Positions 1 through 8,968 of a stretch of DNA of 64,000 nt are shown one piece after another. The stretch is taken from the NCBI GenBank assembly GCA_018240525.1, contig JAFEFN010000017.1:1-64000 (forward strand). The letters are read 5' to 3'. The position numbers and the translations under genes are program-made. The notes beneath the pieces are model-generated. The model was not told the DNA's origin. It searched no databases and saw only the letters and a program-made list of their open reading frames with translations. Every line of letters starts with the position of its first letter. Position 1 is the first letter of the stretch. The stretch is from Pseudomonadota bacterium. GTDB taxonomy: Bacteria; Pseudomonadota; Gammaproteobacteria; Steroidobacterales; Steroidobacteraceae.

Positions 1-147
1 GCCCTTCTTCTCCCATCCCGCCGAGGCAAACGTCCGCTGCTTCATCGCTTACCCGTCCCGAGGGTTACTGCCCCGCTGCACACAGTATCCTTCACTCATG
101 ACTACCTGTGCAGAGCTTCCCTAGGGCGTGACAAGGGCACGAGCAGG

Positions 148-1557
148 CTACTGCGCGCCGGCGTCGCTGCCGGGGGCGGCCGGCAGCTGGGCCATTCCCG
201 CCGGCGTCATGCGCGCCTTTCGCCAGCCGCCGAACTTGTAGTAGGCCGCCGCTAGGAGTGCCGACACCAGCGAGGAGACCGGGAAGCTCCACCACACGGC
301 GTCCGCCTGGAAGTGCGCGAGGAACAGTTCCGCCAGCGGGAAGCGCACCACGAGCAAGGACACGATGAGGATTCCCAGCGGCGCCATCACCGCACCGGTG
401 GCGCGCACCACGCCGAACAGGGCGACCGAGATGCCGAAGAAGATGAACGAGCCGGTGACGATGCGGTTCATGTGCGAGGCGATGGCCAGGGCCGCGGAGC
501 CGGCGGGCAGGAACAGCCCGAAGACGTGCCGGTCGAGCAGCTCGATGGCGATGACCATCGAGCCGGTCAGCGCCACGCTGTACAGCACGCCCACGCCGGC
601 GATACGGCCGACGCGGTTCCACTTGCCGGCGCCGACGTTCTGCGCCGTCATCGCCGAGATGCCCATGCCGATTGCGAAGGCGGGCATCTGGATGTAGTTC
701 CAGATCTGCAGCGCCGCCCCGAAGGCGGCGGTGGTGTCGACGCCGAAGCGGTTGACCAGCGTGATCATCAGGACCCCGCTCAAGGACACCACCAGCATCT
801 GCGCGCTCATCGGGATGCCCTTGCGGATGAGCGTGGCGGCGACCGCCCAGTCGATCCTGAGGTAGCGCAGCTCGTCCCTGTGCAGGCACAGCACGTGGTT
901 GCGCCGGTACAGGTGGCGGATCAGCGCCGTCAGGCTGATCGCCTGCGCCATGAACGTCGCCAGCGCGGAACCGGCGATGCCGAGACGCGGCACCGGTCCC
1001 AGGCCGAAGATGAACACCGGGTTCAGCCCGATGTCGATGGCCACCGACAGGAGCATGAAATAGAAGGGCGTCTTCGAGTCCCCGGCCCCGCGCAGGATGC
1101 CCATGAGGAAGGCATACATGTAAAGGAAGGGCAGCGCGAGGAAGATCACGCGCATGTAGGCGACGGCGAGCTCCAGCGAGTCCGCCGGCGTGCTCATGGC
1201 AATGAGCAGCGGCCGGCACAGCAGGAGGCCCGTGATGGCCATGATCACCGAGATTCCCAGGAACAGCGTGGCGCTGGTGCCGACCACCTTCTTGGCGTCG
1301 GCGATGTCGTTGGCACCGATGCGCTGCGCGATGAGGATGGTCGAGGCGAGGGCTACGCCGAAGGCCGCCCCGATCAAGAGGAACATGACCGTATTGGAGT
1401 TGGAGGTCGCCGTGAGCGCCGCCTCGCCCAGGAAGCGCCCCACCCAGATCGAGTTCACCGAGCCGTTGAGCGACTGCAGGATGTTCGCGAACAGGATCGG
1501 CAGCGAGAACTTGAACAGGCCCAGGGGGATGGACCCCTCCGTCAGCGAGCGCGCCAC
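148..1557 (-). CDS. MATE family multidrug/Na+ efflux transporter
   Basis: A 469-residue polytopic membrane protein with about twelve hydrophobic segments and the MATE-type N-terminus (SLPILFANILQSLNGSVNSI, then IWVGRFLGEAALTA). MATE proteins export organic cations or drugs across the inner membrane using Na+ or H+ gradients; the substrate cannot be read here. I chose a GTG start at 1557, one base past the ubiB stop codon, because an upstream ATG at 1611 would only add residues lying inside ubiB. The tight spacing suggests translation coupled to ubiB. The C-terminal tail is Ala/Pro-rich and likely cytoplasmic. Confidence 0.9.
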   Translation of the reverse strand: MARSLTEGSIPLGLFKFSLPILFANILQSLNGSVNSIWVGRFLGEAALTATSNSNTVMFLLIGAAFGVALASTILIAQRIGANDIADAKKVVGTSATLFLGISVIMAITGLLLCRPLLIAMSTPADSLELAVAYMRVIFLALPFLYMYAFLMGILRGAGDSKTPFYFMLLSVAIDIGLNPVFIFGLGPVPRLGIAGSALATFMAQAISLTALIRHLYRRNHVLCLHRDELRYLRIDWAVAATLIRKGIPMSAQMLVVSLSGVLMITLVNRFGVDTTAAFGAALQIWNYIQMPAFAIGMGISAMTAQNVGAGKWNRVGRIAGVGVLYSVALTGSMVIAIELLDRHVFGLFLPAGSAALAIASHMNRIVTGSFIFFGISVALFGVVRATGAVMAPLGILIVSLLVVRFPLAELFLAHFQADAVWWSFPVSSLVSALLAAAYYKFGGWRKARMTPAGMAQLPAAPGSDAGAQ

Positions 1558-1558
1558 T

Positions 1559-3193
1559 TCACCGCCACAACCCGTACACGAGCTTCGCCGCCCCGGCCGC
1601 CAGCAGCGCACCGCCCGGCCACGCCGGCCCGTGGCCCAGCGCGAGCCAGCCCAAGCCCCCCAGCGCGAGCACGGCGCCCAGGGTCACGGCATTGGTGCGG
1701 CGTTCCGCGGCCCGCATCTCCTCGCGCAGCCGGCGCACCTCCTCCTCGGCCTGGGTGTCGCGGCGTGCGAGTTGCGGGCTCGACAGCCGGCGCAGCAGCG
1801 CCGGCAGCTCGCGCGCCGCGCCGAGCAGCTCGGGTGCGTGGCTGCGCAGGCCCCCGAGGAAGGTGCGCAGGCTGGTGCGCTCGCGCATCCATTCGCGCAG
1901 GATCGGGCTCGCGGTCCTCCAGATGTCCAGGTCCGGATACAGGTCGCGGCCCAGGCCCTCGACGTTGAGCAGCGTCTTTTGCAGCAGCACCAGCTGGGGC
2001 TGGATGTGCATGTTGAAGCGCCGCGAGATCTCGAACAGCCGCAGCAGGATGCGCCCGAAGGAGATGTCCTTGAGCGGCAGGCCGAAGATCGGCTCCAGCA
2101 CGGTGCGCACCGCCGATTCCATCTCGTCGACGCGGGTGCCGGCCGGGACCCAGCCGGACTCCAGGTGCAGCTGCGCCACCCGGCGGTAGTCGCGGTCGAA
2201 GACGGCGATGAAGTTCTCGGCGAGGTAGGTCTGGTCCTGAGGGTCGAGCGTGCCCACGATGCCGAAGTCGATGGCGGCATAGCGCGGCTTCTTCGGATCG
2301 TCGACGAGCACGAAGATGTTCCCCGGGTGCATGTCGGCGTGAAAGAAGTTGTGGCGAAACACCTGGGTGAAGAAGATGCGCACGCCGTTCTCTGCCAGCT
2401 GCGCGATGTCGGTACCGAGGGCCTGCAGGCGCGCCATGTCGCTGATCGGTACCCCGTGGATGCGCTCCATCACCATGACATCCGCTCGGCACAGGTCCCA
2501 GTAGACCTGCGGCACGTACAGGAGCGGCGAGCCGGCGAAGTTGCGGCGCAGCTGCGCGGCATTCGCCGCCTCGCGCATGAGATCCAGCTCATCGAGGATG
2601 GTCTTGCGGTAGTCGGCCACCACCTCCGTGAGCCGCAGGCGCCGACCCTCCGGCCAGTAGCGGTGCGCGAGGTCGGCCAGGGCGTGCAGCACCTCCAGGT
2701 CGCGCTCGATCACCGCGCGCATGCCGGGGCGCAGCACCTTGACGACCACCTCCTCGCCGCCCGGCAGGCGCGCGGGGTGCACCTGGGCGATCGAGGCGGC
2801 CGCCAGCGGGGTCTCGTCGAACTCGGCAAAAGCCTGGGCCACCGGGCATCCGAGCGCGGCCTCGATGGCTTCGCGTGCCACCGCGCCGGGGAAGGGGGGC
2901 ACGCGGTCCTGCAGCTTGGCGAGCTCCTCGGCGATGTCGGCGGGCAGCAGGTCGCGGCGGGTGGAGACCGCCTGCCCGAACTTGACGAAGATCGGGCCGA
3001 GTTCCTGCAGCGCCAGACGCAGCCGCTCGGCGCGGCTCGCCTGGCGGCGCCGTTCGAACCACATGGAAGGGGAGAGGAAGAATGCGAAGCGCAGCGGCCG
3101 GTACAGGTGCGTGGCGCGCACGAAGTCGTCCAGGCCGTGCCGCAGCAGCACGCGCTGGATCTCCAGCAGGCGCAGGGCTACGCGCAGCTTCAC
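1559..3193 (-). CDS. ubiB: UbiB, atypical kinase/ATPase for ubiquinone biosynthesis
   Basis: About 544 residues, the usual UbiB length. UbiB is an ABC1/ADCK-type protein that supports ubiquinone biosynthesis at the inner membrane through ATPase activity. Visible family features are the KxGQ motif (FVKFGQAVSTRRDLLP), the Ala-rich loop (AAASIAQVH), the catalytic-loop motif HADMHPGN, IDFGIVG in place of a DFG motif, and two C-terminal hydrophobic segments. The reading frame is open far upstream, but that part is a shadow of ubiJ. The first plausible start is GTG at 3193, 10 bases past the ubiJ stop, giving the normal N-terminus VKLRVALRLLEIQRVL. Order ubiE-ubiJ-ubiB is the conserved gammaproteobacterial operon. 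Confidence 0.95.
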   Translation of the reverse strand: MKLRVALRLLEIQRVLLRHGLDDFVRATHLYRPLRFAFFLSPSMWFERRRQASRAERLRLALQELGPIFVKFGQAVSTRRDLLPADIAEELAKLQDRVPPFPGAVAREAIEAALGCPVAQAFAEFDETPLAAASIAQVHPARLPGGEEVVVKVLRPGMRAVIERDLEVLHALADLAHRYWPEGRRLRLTEVVADYRKTILDELDLMREAANAAQLRRNFAGSPLLYVPQVYWDLCRADVMVMERIHGVPISDMARLQALGTDIAQLAENGVRIFFTQVFRHNFFHADMHPGNIFVLVDDPKKPRYAAIDFGIVGTLDPQDQTYLAENFIAVFDRDYRRVAQLHLESGWVPAGTRVDEMESAVRTVLEPIFGLPLKDISFGRILLRLFEISRRFNMHIQPQLVLLQKTLLNVEGLGRDLYPDLDIWRTASPILREWMRERTSLRTFLGGLRSHAPELLGAARELPALLRRLSSPQLARRDTQAEEEVRRLREEMRAAERRTNAVTLGAVLALGGLGWLALGHGPAWPGGALLAAGAAKLVYGLWR

Positions 3194-3203
3194 GGGAACC
3201 GCA

Positions 3204-3794
3204 TCAACGCGCGCCGCGACGCTGCAGCAGCTCGACGCGCGCCTGCAACCGGTCGAGGTCCTCGCGCAGCACGTCGACCCCGCGCAGGAACTGCTCGCCC
3301 TCGGCGCGCGACACCAGGTCGGCGCTCTCGTGCCCGAGGAACTCCGCCACGTTGGCGAGGCCGGTCTCGGCGGCCCGCCGTCCCCAGTGCGCACCTTCAC
3401 GCACCAGGCCGGTGAGCCGGTGGGCGGCGACGTCGCCCAGCAGCGCCGAGAGTTCCTCCTCGGCATCCGGACGCAGGAGCCGCAGCAGCTCCTGGAACTT
3501 GCCGGCCAGTTCCGCATCCCCGCTGATCCGCACCGCGCCGCTCTGCACGGCGTTCTGCGCCGCGGGCCCCAGCAGGGACAGCAGGCCGAAGGGCCCGGCG
3601 CTCAGCGTCGCATCCGCCGGCGCATCGCCGCGCGTGACCGCGAGCGTGATGCCGGTGCAGGCGATGTGCAGCCGACCGATCGAGTCCACCTCAACGGCGA
3701 CGCTGCGGCCCGAGAGCTCGCTGCACAGGGCGCGCGCCCGCGGCGAGCGTGGCAGGCCGCGGTTCAGCAGGTTCTCGAGGGCGACGGTCAGCAT
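3204..3794 (-). CDS. ubiJ: UbiJ, SCP2-domain ubiquinone biosynthesis accessory protein
   Basis: A 196-residue protein lying between ubiE (4-base gap) and ubiB, as in other Gammaproteobacteria. The first ~110 residues match an SCP2 sterol-carrier-like fold (VEVDSIGRLHIACTGITLAV, then SGAVRISGDAELAGKFQELL). The C-terminal ~60 residues are charged and helical (VDVLREDLDRLQARVELLQRR), a likely coiled coil. UbiJ binds ubiquinone intermediates in the soluble Ubi metabolon and pairs with UbiK, whose gene is at 29125. Assignment rests on family features and position. Confidence 0.9.
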   Translation of the reverse strand: MLTVALENLLNRGLPRSPRARALCSELSGRSVAVEVDSIGRLHIACTGITLAVTRGDAPADATLSAGPFGLLSLLGPAAQNAVQSGAVRISGDAELAGKFQELLRLLRPDAEEELSALLGDVAAHRLTGLVREGAHWGRRAAETGLANVAEFLGHESADLVSRAEGEQFLRGVDVLREDLDRLQARVELLQRRGAR

Positions 3795-3798
3795 GGCG

Positions 3799-4548
3799 CT
3801 AGTAGCGGTAGCCGCGGTGCACCGCGACGATTCCCCCGGTGAGGTTGTGATAGCGGCAACCCTCGAGCCCCGCTTCCTGCATCATCTTCAGAAGCGCGTC
3901 CTGGTCGGGGTGCATGCGGATCGACTCCGCCAGGTAGCGGTAGCTGGCCTCGTCGCCGGCCACGTACTTGCCCAGCAGCGGCAGCACCTTGAAGGAATAG
4001 GTGTCGTACAGGGGCTTCAGGCCCGGCGCCGTCGGATGCGAGAACTCCAGCACCAGCAGTTGCCCGCCCGGGCGCAGCGCCCGGCGCATGGAAGCCAGGG
4101 CCGCGGCCTTGTCGGTGACGTTGCGCAGCCCGAAGCCGATGGTGATGCAGTCGAAGCTGCCGTCGGCGAAGGGCAGGCGTTCGGCATTGGCCTGGACGTA
4201 GCGGACGTTGCCGACGATGCCGGCATCGGTCAGGCGATCGCGCCCGCGCGCCAGCATGGCCGCGTTGATGTCGGTGAGCACCACGAGCCCGCGCTCGCCG
4301 ACGCGGCGGGCCATCCCGGCCGCCAGGTCGCCACTGCCGCCGGCGACGTCCAGCACCTGCTGCCCCGCACGCAGGTTCGCCACCGACAGCGTGAAGCGCT
4401 TCCACAGGCGGTGCGCGCCGGCCGACATCAGGTCGTTCATCAGGTCGTAGTTCTGGGCGACCGAGTCGAACACGCCGCGCACGCGGCGTGCCTTGTCCGC
4501 GCGCAGGACGCGCTCGAAACCGAAGTCTGTTGATCTGTCGTCAGCCAT
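3799..4548 (-). CDS. ubiE: UbiE, demethylmenaquinone/2-methoxy-6-polyprenyl-1,4-benzoquinol C-methyltransferase
   Basis: A 249-residue class I SAM-dependent methyltransferase with motif I VLDVAGGSGDLAAGMA and the family segment GFGLRNVTDKAAAL. It methylates C2 of the benzoquinol ring in ubiquinone synthesis, and demethylmenaquinone where that is made. The N-terminal block VRGVFDSVAQNYDLMNDLMS is the UbiE/COQ5 signature. It is the first gene of ubiE-ubiJ-ubiB-(MATE). A TAGAAT -10 candidate lies at 4577-4582 on the minus strand; no good -35 is visible. Confidence 0.97.
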   Translation of the reverse strand: MADDRSTDFGFERVLRADKARRVRGVFDSVAQNYDLMNDLMSAGAHRLWKRFTLSVANLRAGQQVLDVAGGSGDLAAGMARRVGERGLVVLTDINAAMLARGRDRLTDAGIVGNVRYVQANAERLPFADGSFDCITIGFGLRNVTDKAAALASMRRALRPGGQLLVLEFSHPTAPGLKPLYDTYSFKVLPLLGKYVAGDEASYRYLAESIRMHPDQDALLKMMQEAGLEGCRYHNLTGGIVAVHRGYRY

Positions 4549-4663
4549 GTACCGGGGGCTCGCTCAGCGTGGGCGCATTCTAGTCGATCGCGCCCGCCGC
4601 ACGGTCGATGGCGGTTGCATTTAGCGCGTGACGGCGCGCAGAATCGCCGCGACTTGGGGGTCT

Positions 4664-4703
4664 TGTAAAAGAAGATGCGGGCCGGGCAGCGATGTCCGGC
4701 CCG
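4664..4703 (-). terminator. Probable Rho-independent terminator after the DUF971 gene
   Basis: Arms at 4678-4688 and 4693-4703 (CGGGCCGGGCA against TGTCCGGCCCG) pair over 11 bases with one G-T, around a 4-base loop. On the minus strand the stem is followed by the T-rich run CATCTTCTTTTAC. It lies 27 bases past the DUF971 stop and upstream of ubiE. The rest of the 4549-4729 gap shows only the possible ubiE promoter. Confidence 0.5.
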
Positions 4704-4729
4704 TTATCATTTGGGGCCGCGGGCGCCGC

Positions 4730-5086
4730 TCAGCCCTTGCCGGCGCCGGCCTCGGCGCAGCGCTTGAGGTAGCGGGCCCAGTAGGGTGCCTGCTCGCGCC
4801 CAAGCTCGTGCAGGTACTTCCAGGTGTACAGGCCGGTGTCGTGGCCGTCGTCGAAGACCAGCTTGACCGCGTACTGACCGATCGGATCGACCGCGCTGAT
4901 ATTCACGTCCTGCTTGCCGAGCACGAGCGTCTCCTGTCCCGGACCGTGGCCCTTCACCTCGGCCGAGGGGGAGTGCACCCGCAGGTACTCGAAGGGCAGC
5001 TCGAAGCGGCTGCCGTCGTCGAAGCTCACCTCGAGCAGCCGCGAGGCGCGGCGCAGGCGGATCTCAGTGGGGACGGGCCCTGACAT
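4730..5086 (-). CDS. DUF971 (GBBH-like N-terminal domain) protein
   Basis: A 118-residue single-domain protein of the DUF971 / gamma-butyrobetaine-hydroxylase-like N-terminal family. Family cues are the opening TEIRLRRASRLLEVSFDDG, the ELPFEYLRVHSPSAEV block, and the ending DGHDTGLYTWKYLHELG. Its function is not established; related domains are linked to iron or Fe-S cluster handling. In many Gammaproteobacteria it sits beside hslVU and ubiE; here only ubiE is close. A TATACT -10 at 5096-5101 lies 9 bases from the ATG, so the mRNA leader would be only a few bases. Confidence 0.88.
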   Translation of the reverse strand: MSGPVPTEIRLRRASRLLEVSFDDGSRFELPFEYLRVHSPSAEVKGHGPGQETLVLGKQDVNISAVDPIGQYAVKLVFDDGHDTGLYTWKYLHELGREQAPYWARYLKRCAEAGAGKG

Positions 5087-5159
5087 GCGGCCACGAGTAT
5101 AGGCAATTCAGACGACTGGACGGGTACGTTGCTGCAGCGCAATATGTCGTCGGGGACCG

Positions 5160-5187
5160 GTGAAAATCCCCGGCACCCCTCTATACT
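5160..5187 (+). promoter_or_regulatory. Candidate sigma70 promoter for the oxoacid oxidoreductase operon
   Basis: A GTGAAA -35 (5160-5165), 16-base spacer and TATACT -10 (5182-5187) sit about 50 bases before the first gene at 5237. Read by eye only. Confidence 0.35.
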
Positions 5188-5236
5188 CACCGCCTCCCAT
5201 CCGCCCATGAGGGCTCGGCGCCGGCCCGAGCAATGA

Positions 5237-7048
5237 ATGGAACCTACCGATACCTCGCATCCTGACTACTATCATAGAGTTGTGGACTGCCAGTGGGCCT
5301 GCCCGGCCCACACCGATGTCCCTGAATACATTCGACTGATCGCCCAGGGCCGCTTCACCGATGCCTACATGGTGAACCGGCACTCCAACGTCTTTCCCGG
5401 CATCCTCGGCCGGGTCTGCGACCGCCCGTGCGAGCCGGCCTGCCGCCGCGGGCGCATCGAGCAGAAGCCGGTCGCCATCTGCCGCCTGAAGCGCGTGGCC
5501 GCCGACCACCGTGACGATGTCACCGAGCGGCTGCCCCGGATCCCGGCCAGGAAGAACGGCAAGCGCATCGCCTGCATCGGCGCCGGGTGCGCCTCGCTCA
5601 CGGTGGCCAACGACCTGATGCCCCTGGGCTACGAAGTGACGATCTTCGAGCAGTTCGGCGAGCCGGGCGGCCTGATGCGCACCAACATCCCCTCGTTCCG
5701 CCTGCCGCACACGGTGCTGAACGAGGAGATCGCCATGATCACGGACATGGGCGTGGACCTGAAGCTCAACACGCCCGTGAAGAGCATGCGCGGCCTGCTC
5801 ACCACCGGCGGCTTCGACGCCGTGTTCGTCGGTTCCGGCGCACCGAAGGGCAAGGAGCTGAAGCTGCCCGGCCGGGCCGAGGCCTCCGCCAACGTCCACA
5901 TCGGCATCTCCTGGCTGGAGTCGGTGGCCTTCGGGCACGTCGACAAGATCGGCCGGCGCGTGCTGATCATCGGCGTCGGCAACACGGCCATGGACTGCTG
6001 CCGCACCAGCCTGCGCCTCGGCGCCGCCAGCGTGAAGGTCATGGCGCGCAAGCCGCGCGCCTTCTTCAAGGCCTCCGCCTGGGAACTCGATGACGCCGAG
6101 GAGGAGAGCGTCCAGATCGTCATCAACCGCTCGCCCAAGGCCTTCGTGCTCGAGAACGGCCGCCTGAGCGGCATGCTGTTCGAGGTGATGGAGTACGAGA
6201 TGGACGCGAGCGGGCGCATCACGGGCGAACGCGTCGCCGGCGAGGAGTTCCTGCCCGCGGACGACGTCATCCTCGCGATCGGCCAGGAGAACGCCTTCCC
6301 CTGGGTGGAGCGCGACCTCGGTATCGAGTTCGACAAGTGGGACGTGCCGGTGGTGGACAAGGGCACCTTCCAGTCGACCCGGCCGGGCGTGTTCTTCGGC
6401 GGCGACGCCGCGTTCGGCCCGAAGAACATCATCTGGGCGGTCGAGCACGGCCACCAGGCCGCGATCTCCATCCACCGCCACTGCCAGGGTGAGCCGGTCA
6501 CCGAGCGCCTGCCGCCCGGCGTCAACCTGCAGAGCCGCAAGATGGGCATGCACGAGTGGAGCTACTCGAACGACTACACCCCCGTCGAGCGGCGCCTCAT
6601 GCCGCACGTCTCGCTCAAGGAGCGCTTCAAGAACCTCAACATCGAGGTGGAGCTCGGCTTCACCGCCGAGCAGGTCGAGCAGGAAGTGCAGCGCTGCCTC
6701 AACTGCGACATGCAGACCGTGTTCACCGCCAAGCTGTGCATCGAGTGCGATGCCTGCATCGACATCTGCCCGGTCGACTGCCTGACCATCACCCACAACG
6801 GCGACGAGCCGGACCTGCGCCAGCGCCTGAAGGCGCCGGCCAGGAATCTCGCGCAACCGCTGTACGTCTCGGCGGGGTTGCCGCAGACCGGGCGCGTGAT
6901 GGTCAAGGACGAAGACCTGTGCGTGCACTGCGGCCTGTGCGCGGAGCGCTGCCCGACGGCCGCCTGGGACATGCAGAAGTCCACGCTGCTGTGGCCGCAC
7001 GCCGCCGACGAACCGCCGCTGAAGACCCAGCAAGCCAAGACCGCCTGA
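5237..7048 (+). CDS. GltD-like FAD/NAD(P) oxidoreductase with two 4Fe-4S clusters, third subunit of a 2-oxoacid:acceptor oxidoreductase
   Basis: A 603-residue protein. Order: N-terminal GltD-type cysteine region (residues ~18-75: CQWACPAHTDVPEY, then RVCDRPCEPACRRG); an FAD-binding Rossmann fold (IACIGAGCASLTVANDL, ~115); an NAD(P)-binding fold (VLIIGVGNTAMDCCR, ~240); and a C-terminal ferredoxin domain with CIECDACIDICPVDC and CVHCGLCAERCPTA, each fitting a 4Fe-4S cluster. It probably passes electrons between the alpha/beta oxidoreductase encoded next and NAD(P)H, as in the 2-oxoglutarate:NADP+ oxidoreductase described from Azoarcus. The nucleotide-binding loop reads GxGxxS rather than the usual GxGxxG. 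Gap to the alpha gene is 51 bases. Confidence 0.9.
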   Translation: MEPTDTSHPDYYHRVVDCQWACPAHTDVPEYIRLIAQGRFTDAYMVNRHSNVFPGILGRVCDRPCEPACRRGRIEQKPVAICRLKRVAADHRDDVTERLPRIPARKNGKRIACIGAGCASLTVANDLMPLGYEVTIFEQFGEPGGLMRTNIPSFRLPHTVLNEEIAMITDMGVDLKLNTPVKSMRGLLTTGGFDAVFVGSGAPKGKELKLPGRAEASANVHIGISWLESVAFGHVDKIGRRVLIIGVGNTAMDCCRTSLRLGAASVKVMARKPRAFFKASAWELDDAEEESVQIVINRSPKAFVLENGRLSGMLFEVMEYEMDASGRITGERVAGEEFLPADDVILAIGQENAFPWVERDLGIEFDKWDVPVVDKGTFQSTRPGVFFGGDAAFGPKNIIWAVEHGHQAAISIHRHCQGEPVTERLPPGVNLQSRKMGMHEWSYSNDYTPVERRLMPHVSLKERFKNLNIEVELGFTAEQVEQEVQRCLNCDMQTVFTAKLCIECDACIDICPVDCLTITHNGDEPDLRQRLKAPARNLAQPLYVSAGLPQTGRVMVKDEDLCVHCGLCAERCPTAAWDMQKSTLLWPHAADEPPLKTQQAKTA

Positions 7049-7099
7049 AAGCGCGCGGTCGGCCGCCCCGGCCGCCGCCAGTCACCCAGCAATACCCAT

Positions 7100-8935
7100 A
7101 TGCCCGCCACACCCGCCCCGCACGTCAACGACTTCACCATCAAGATCGCGACCGTCAACGGAACCGGATCGGCCAGCGCCAATACGCTGCTGATGAAGTC
7201 GATCTTCCGCAGCGGCATCCCGGTGATGGGGAAGAACTACTTCCCGTCCAACATCCAGGGCCTGCCGACCTGGTACGAGATCCGCATCACGCGCGACGGC
7301 TACGTCGCCCGTGCCGGCAAGGTCGACATCATGGTCGCCATGAACGCCGAGACCTACGCGCGCGATGCCCGCGAGGTGGCCCCGGGGGGCTACCTCGTGT
7401 ACGACTCCACCTGGCCGCGCCCGGCGCTGCTGAAGCGCGAGGACGTCACGGTGCTCGGCGTGCCCCTGGCGAAGATGTGCAACGAGAACTTCAACGGCGT
7501 GCGCACGCGCATCCTGATGAAGAACATCTGCTACGCCGGGGTACTGGCGGCGCTGCTGGACCTGGACCTGGCGCGCATCCGCGAGCTGCTGGCCGAGACC
7601 TACGCCAAGAAGCCGCAGCTGGTCGAGAGCAACATGAAGGCCATCCAGCTCGGCTACGACTACGCCCGCGCCAACTTCAGCTGCCCGCTCGCCCTGCACG
7701 TGGCGCCGATGGACAAGACCTCCGGCCACATCCTGATCGACGGCAACACGGCCGCCGCGCTCGGCTGCGTCTTTGCCGGCGCCACCGTGGGCGCGTGGTA
7801 CCCGATCACGCCCTCGACCTCGCTCATGGATGCCTTCAAGAGCTTCGGCGAGCGGCTGCGCGTGGACAAGGACACCGGCCGCAAGAACTTCGCCTTCATC
7901 CAGGCCGAGGACGAGCTGTCGGCCATCGGCATGGTCATCGGGGCCATGTGGAACGGGGCGCGGGCCTTCACCGCCACCTCCGGCCCGGGCATCTCGCTCA
8001 TGAACGAGTTCCTGGGGCTGGCCTACTACGCGGAAGTGCCCGCGGTGATCTTCGACATCCAGCGCGTCGGCCCCTCCACCGGGATGCCGACGCGCACGCA
8101 GCAGTGCGACCTGCTGCTGGCCGCGTATGCCTCGCACGGCGACACGCGCCACGTCTGCCTCTACCCCTCGAACCCCGAGGAGTGCTTCTACATGGCCGTG
8201 CAGGCATTCGACCTGGCCGAGCGCCTGCAGACCCCGGTGATGGTGCTGTCCGACCTCGACATCGGCATGAACGACTGGATGTGCCGCGACCTGAAGTGGG
8301 ACGACAGCTACCGTCCCGATCGCGGCAAGATGCTCAGCAAGGAGGAGATCCTCAAGCTCGAGAAGTTCCACCGCTTCGTGGACAAGGACGGCGACGGCAT
8401 CACCGCGCGCACGCTGCCGGGCGTGCACCCGAAGGCGGCATACTTCACGCGCGGCTCGGGCCACACCAAGTTCGGCACCTATACCGAGGACTCGGCCGAG
8501 TACCAGGAGGTCCTCGACCGCCTCATGGTCAAGTGGGGCACCGCCAAGAAGCTCGTGCCCCGCGCGGTGATCGATGCGACCGCCGGCAGCAAGGTCGGTC
8601 TGGTGTCGATCGGCAGCTGTGACGGGGCGATCCACGAGGCCATGGACCTGCTCAAGCAGCAGGGCGTGACCGTGGACTACATGCGCGTGCGCGCCTTTCC
8701 CTTCAGCGAGGACGTCGAGCGCTTCCTCGAGGCGCATGAGACCCTGTTCGTCATCGAGCAGAACCGCGACGCGCAGCTGCGCTCGCTCCTCACCCTGGAA
8801 ACGGGCGTGGACAAGAAGAAGCTGCGCTCGCTGCTGCACTACGACGGGCTGCCGATCTCCTCGGCATTCATCGTCGAGGGCGTGCTCGCGGAACTGCACC
8901 CGCAGGCGAAGCCCAAGGGAGCCGCCCGTGCCTGA
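7100..8935 (+). CDS. 2-oxoacid:acceptor oxidoreductase, alpha subunit (gamma-alpha fusion)
   Basis: A 611-residue subunit. Residues ~10-190 are the gamma-type domain (GTGSASANTLLMKSIFRSGI); the alpha domain follows from ~210 with the conserved YPITPSTSLMD motif and TSGPGISLMNEF, and ends in a transketolase-C-like domain (KVGLVSIGSCDGAIHEAMD). With the beta subunit it forms the thiamine-diphosphate enzyme that oxidatively decarboxylates a 2-oxoacid to its acyl-CoA, or runs in reverse. 2-Oxoglutarate is the likely substrate from this architecture, but pyruvate or another oxoacid is not excluded. Start ATG at 7100. The beta gene follows after 33 bases. Confidence 0.92.
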   Translation: MPATPAPHVNDFTIKIATVNGTGSASANTLLMKSIFRSGIPVMGKNYFPSNIQGLPTWYEIRITRDGYVARAGKVDIMVAMNAETYARDAREVAPGGYLVYDSTWPRPALLKREDVTVLGVPLAKMCNENFNGVRTRILMKNICYAGVLAALLDLDLARIRELLAETYAKKPQLVESNMKAIQLGYDYARANFSCPLALHVAPMDKTSGHILIDGNTAAALGCVFAGATVGAWYPITPSTSLMDAFKSFGERLRVDKDTGRKNFAFIQAEDELSAIGMVIGAMWNGARAFTATSGPGISLMNEFLGLAYYAEVPAVIFDIQRVGPSTGMPTRTQQCDLLLAAYASHGDTRHVCLYPSNPEECFYMAVQAFDLAERLQTPVMVLSDLDIGMNDWMCRDLKWDDSYRPDRGKMLSKEEILKLEKFHRFVDKDGDGITARTLPGVHPKAAYFTRGSGHTKFGTYTEDSAEYQEVLDRLMVKWGTAKKLVPRAVIDATAGSKVGLVSIGSCDGAIHEAMDLLKQQGVTVDYMRVRAFPFSEDVERFLEAHETLFVIEQNRDAQLRSLLTLETGVDKKKLRSLLHYDGLPISSAFIVEGVLAELHPQAKPKGAARA

Positions 8936-8968
8936 GAGCCCCCGTATGCCCCGCACCGCGAGGTCCGC

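Noticed and set aside
1..147. Short sequence before the MATE gene stop
   Set aside because: No gene, repeat or terminator could be supported in it.
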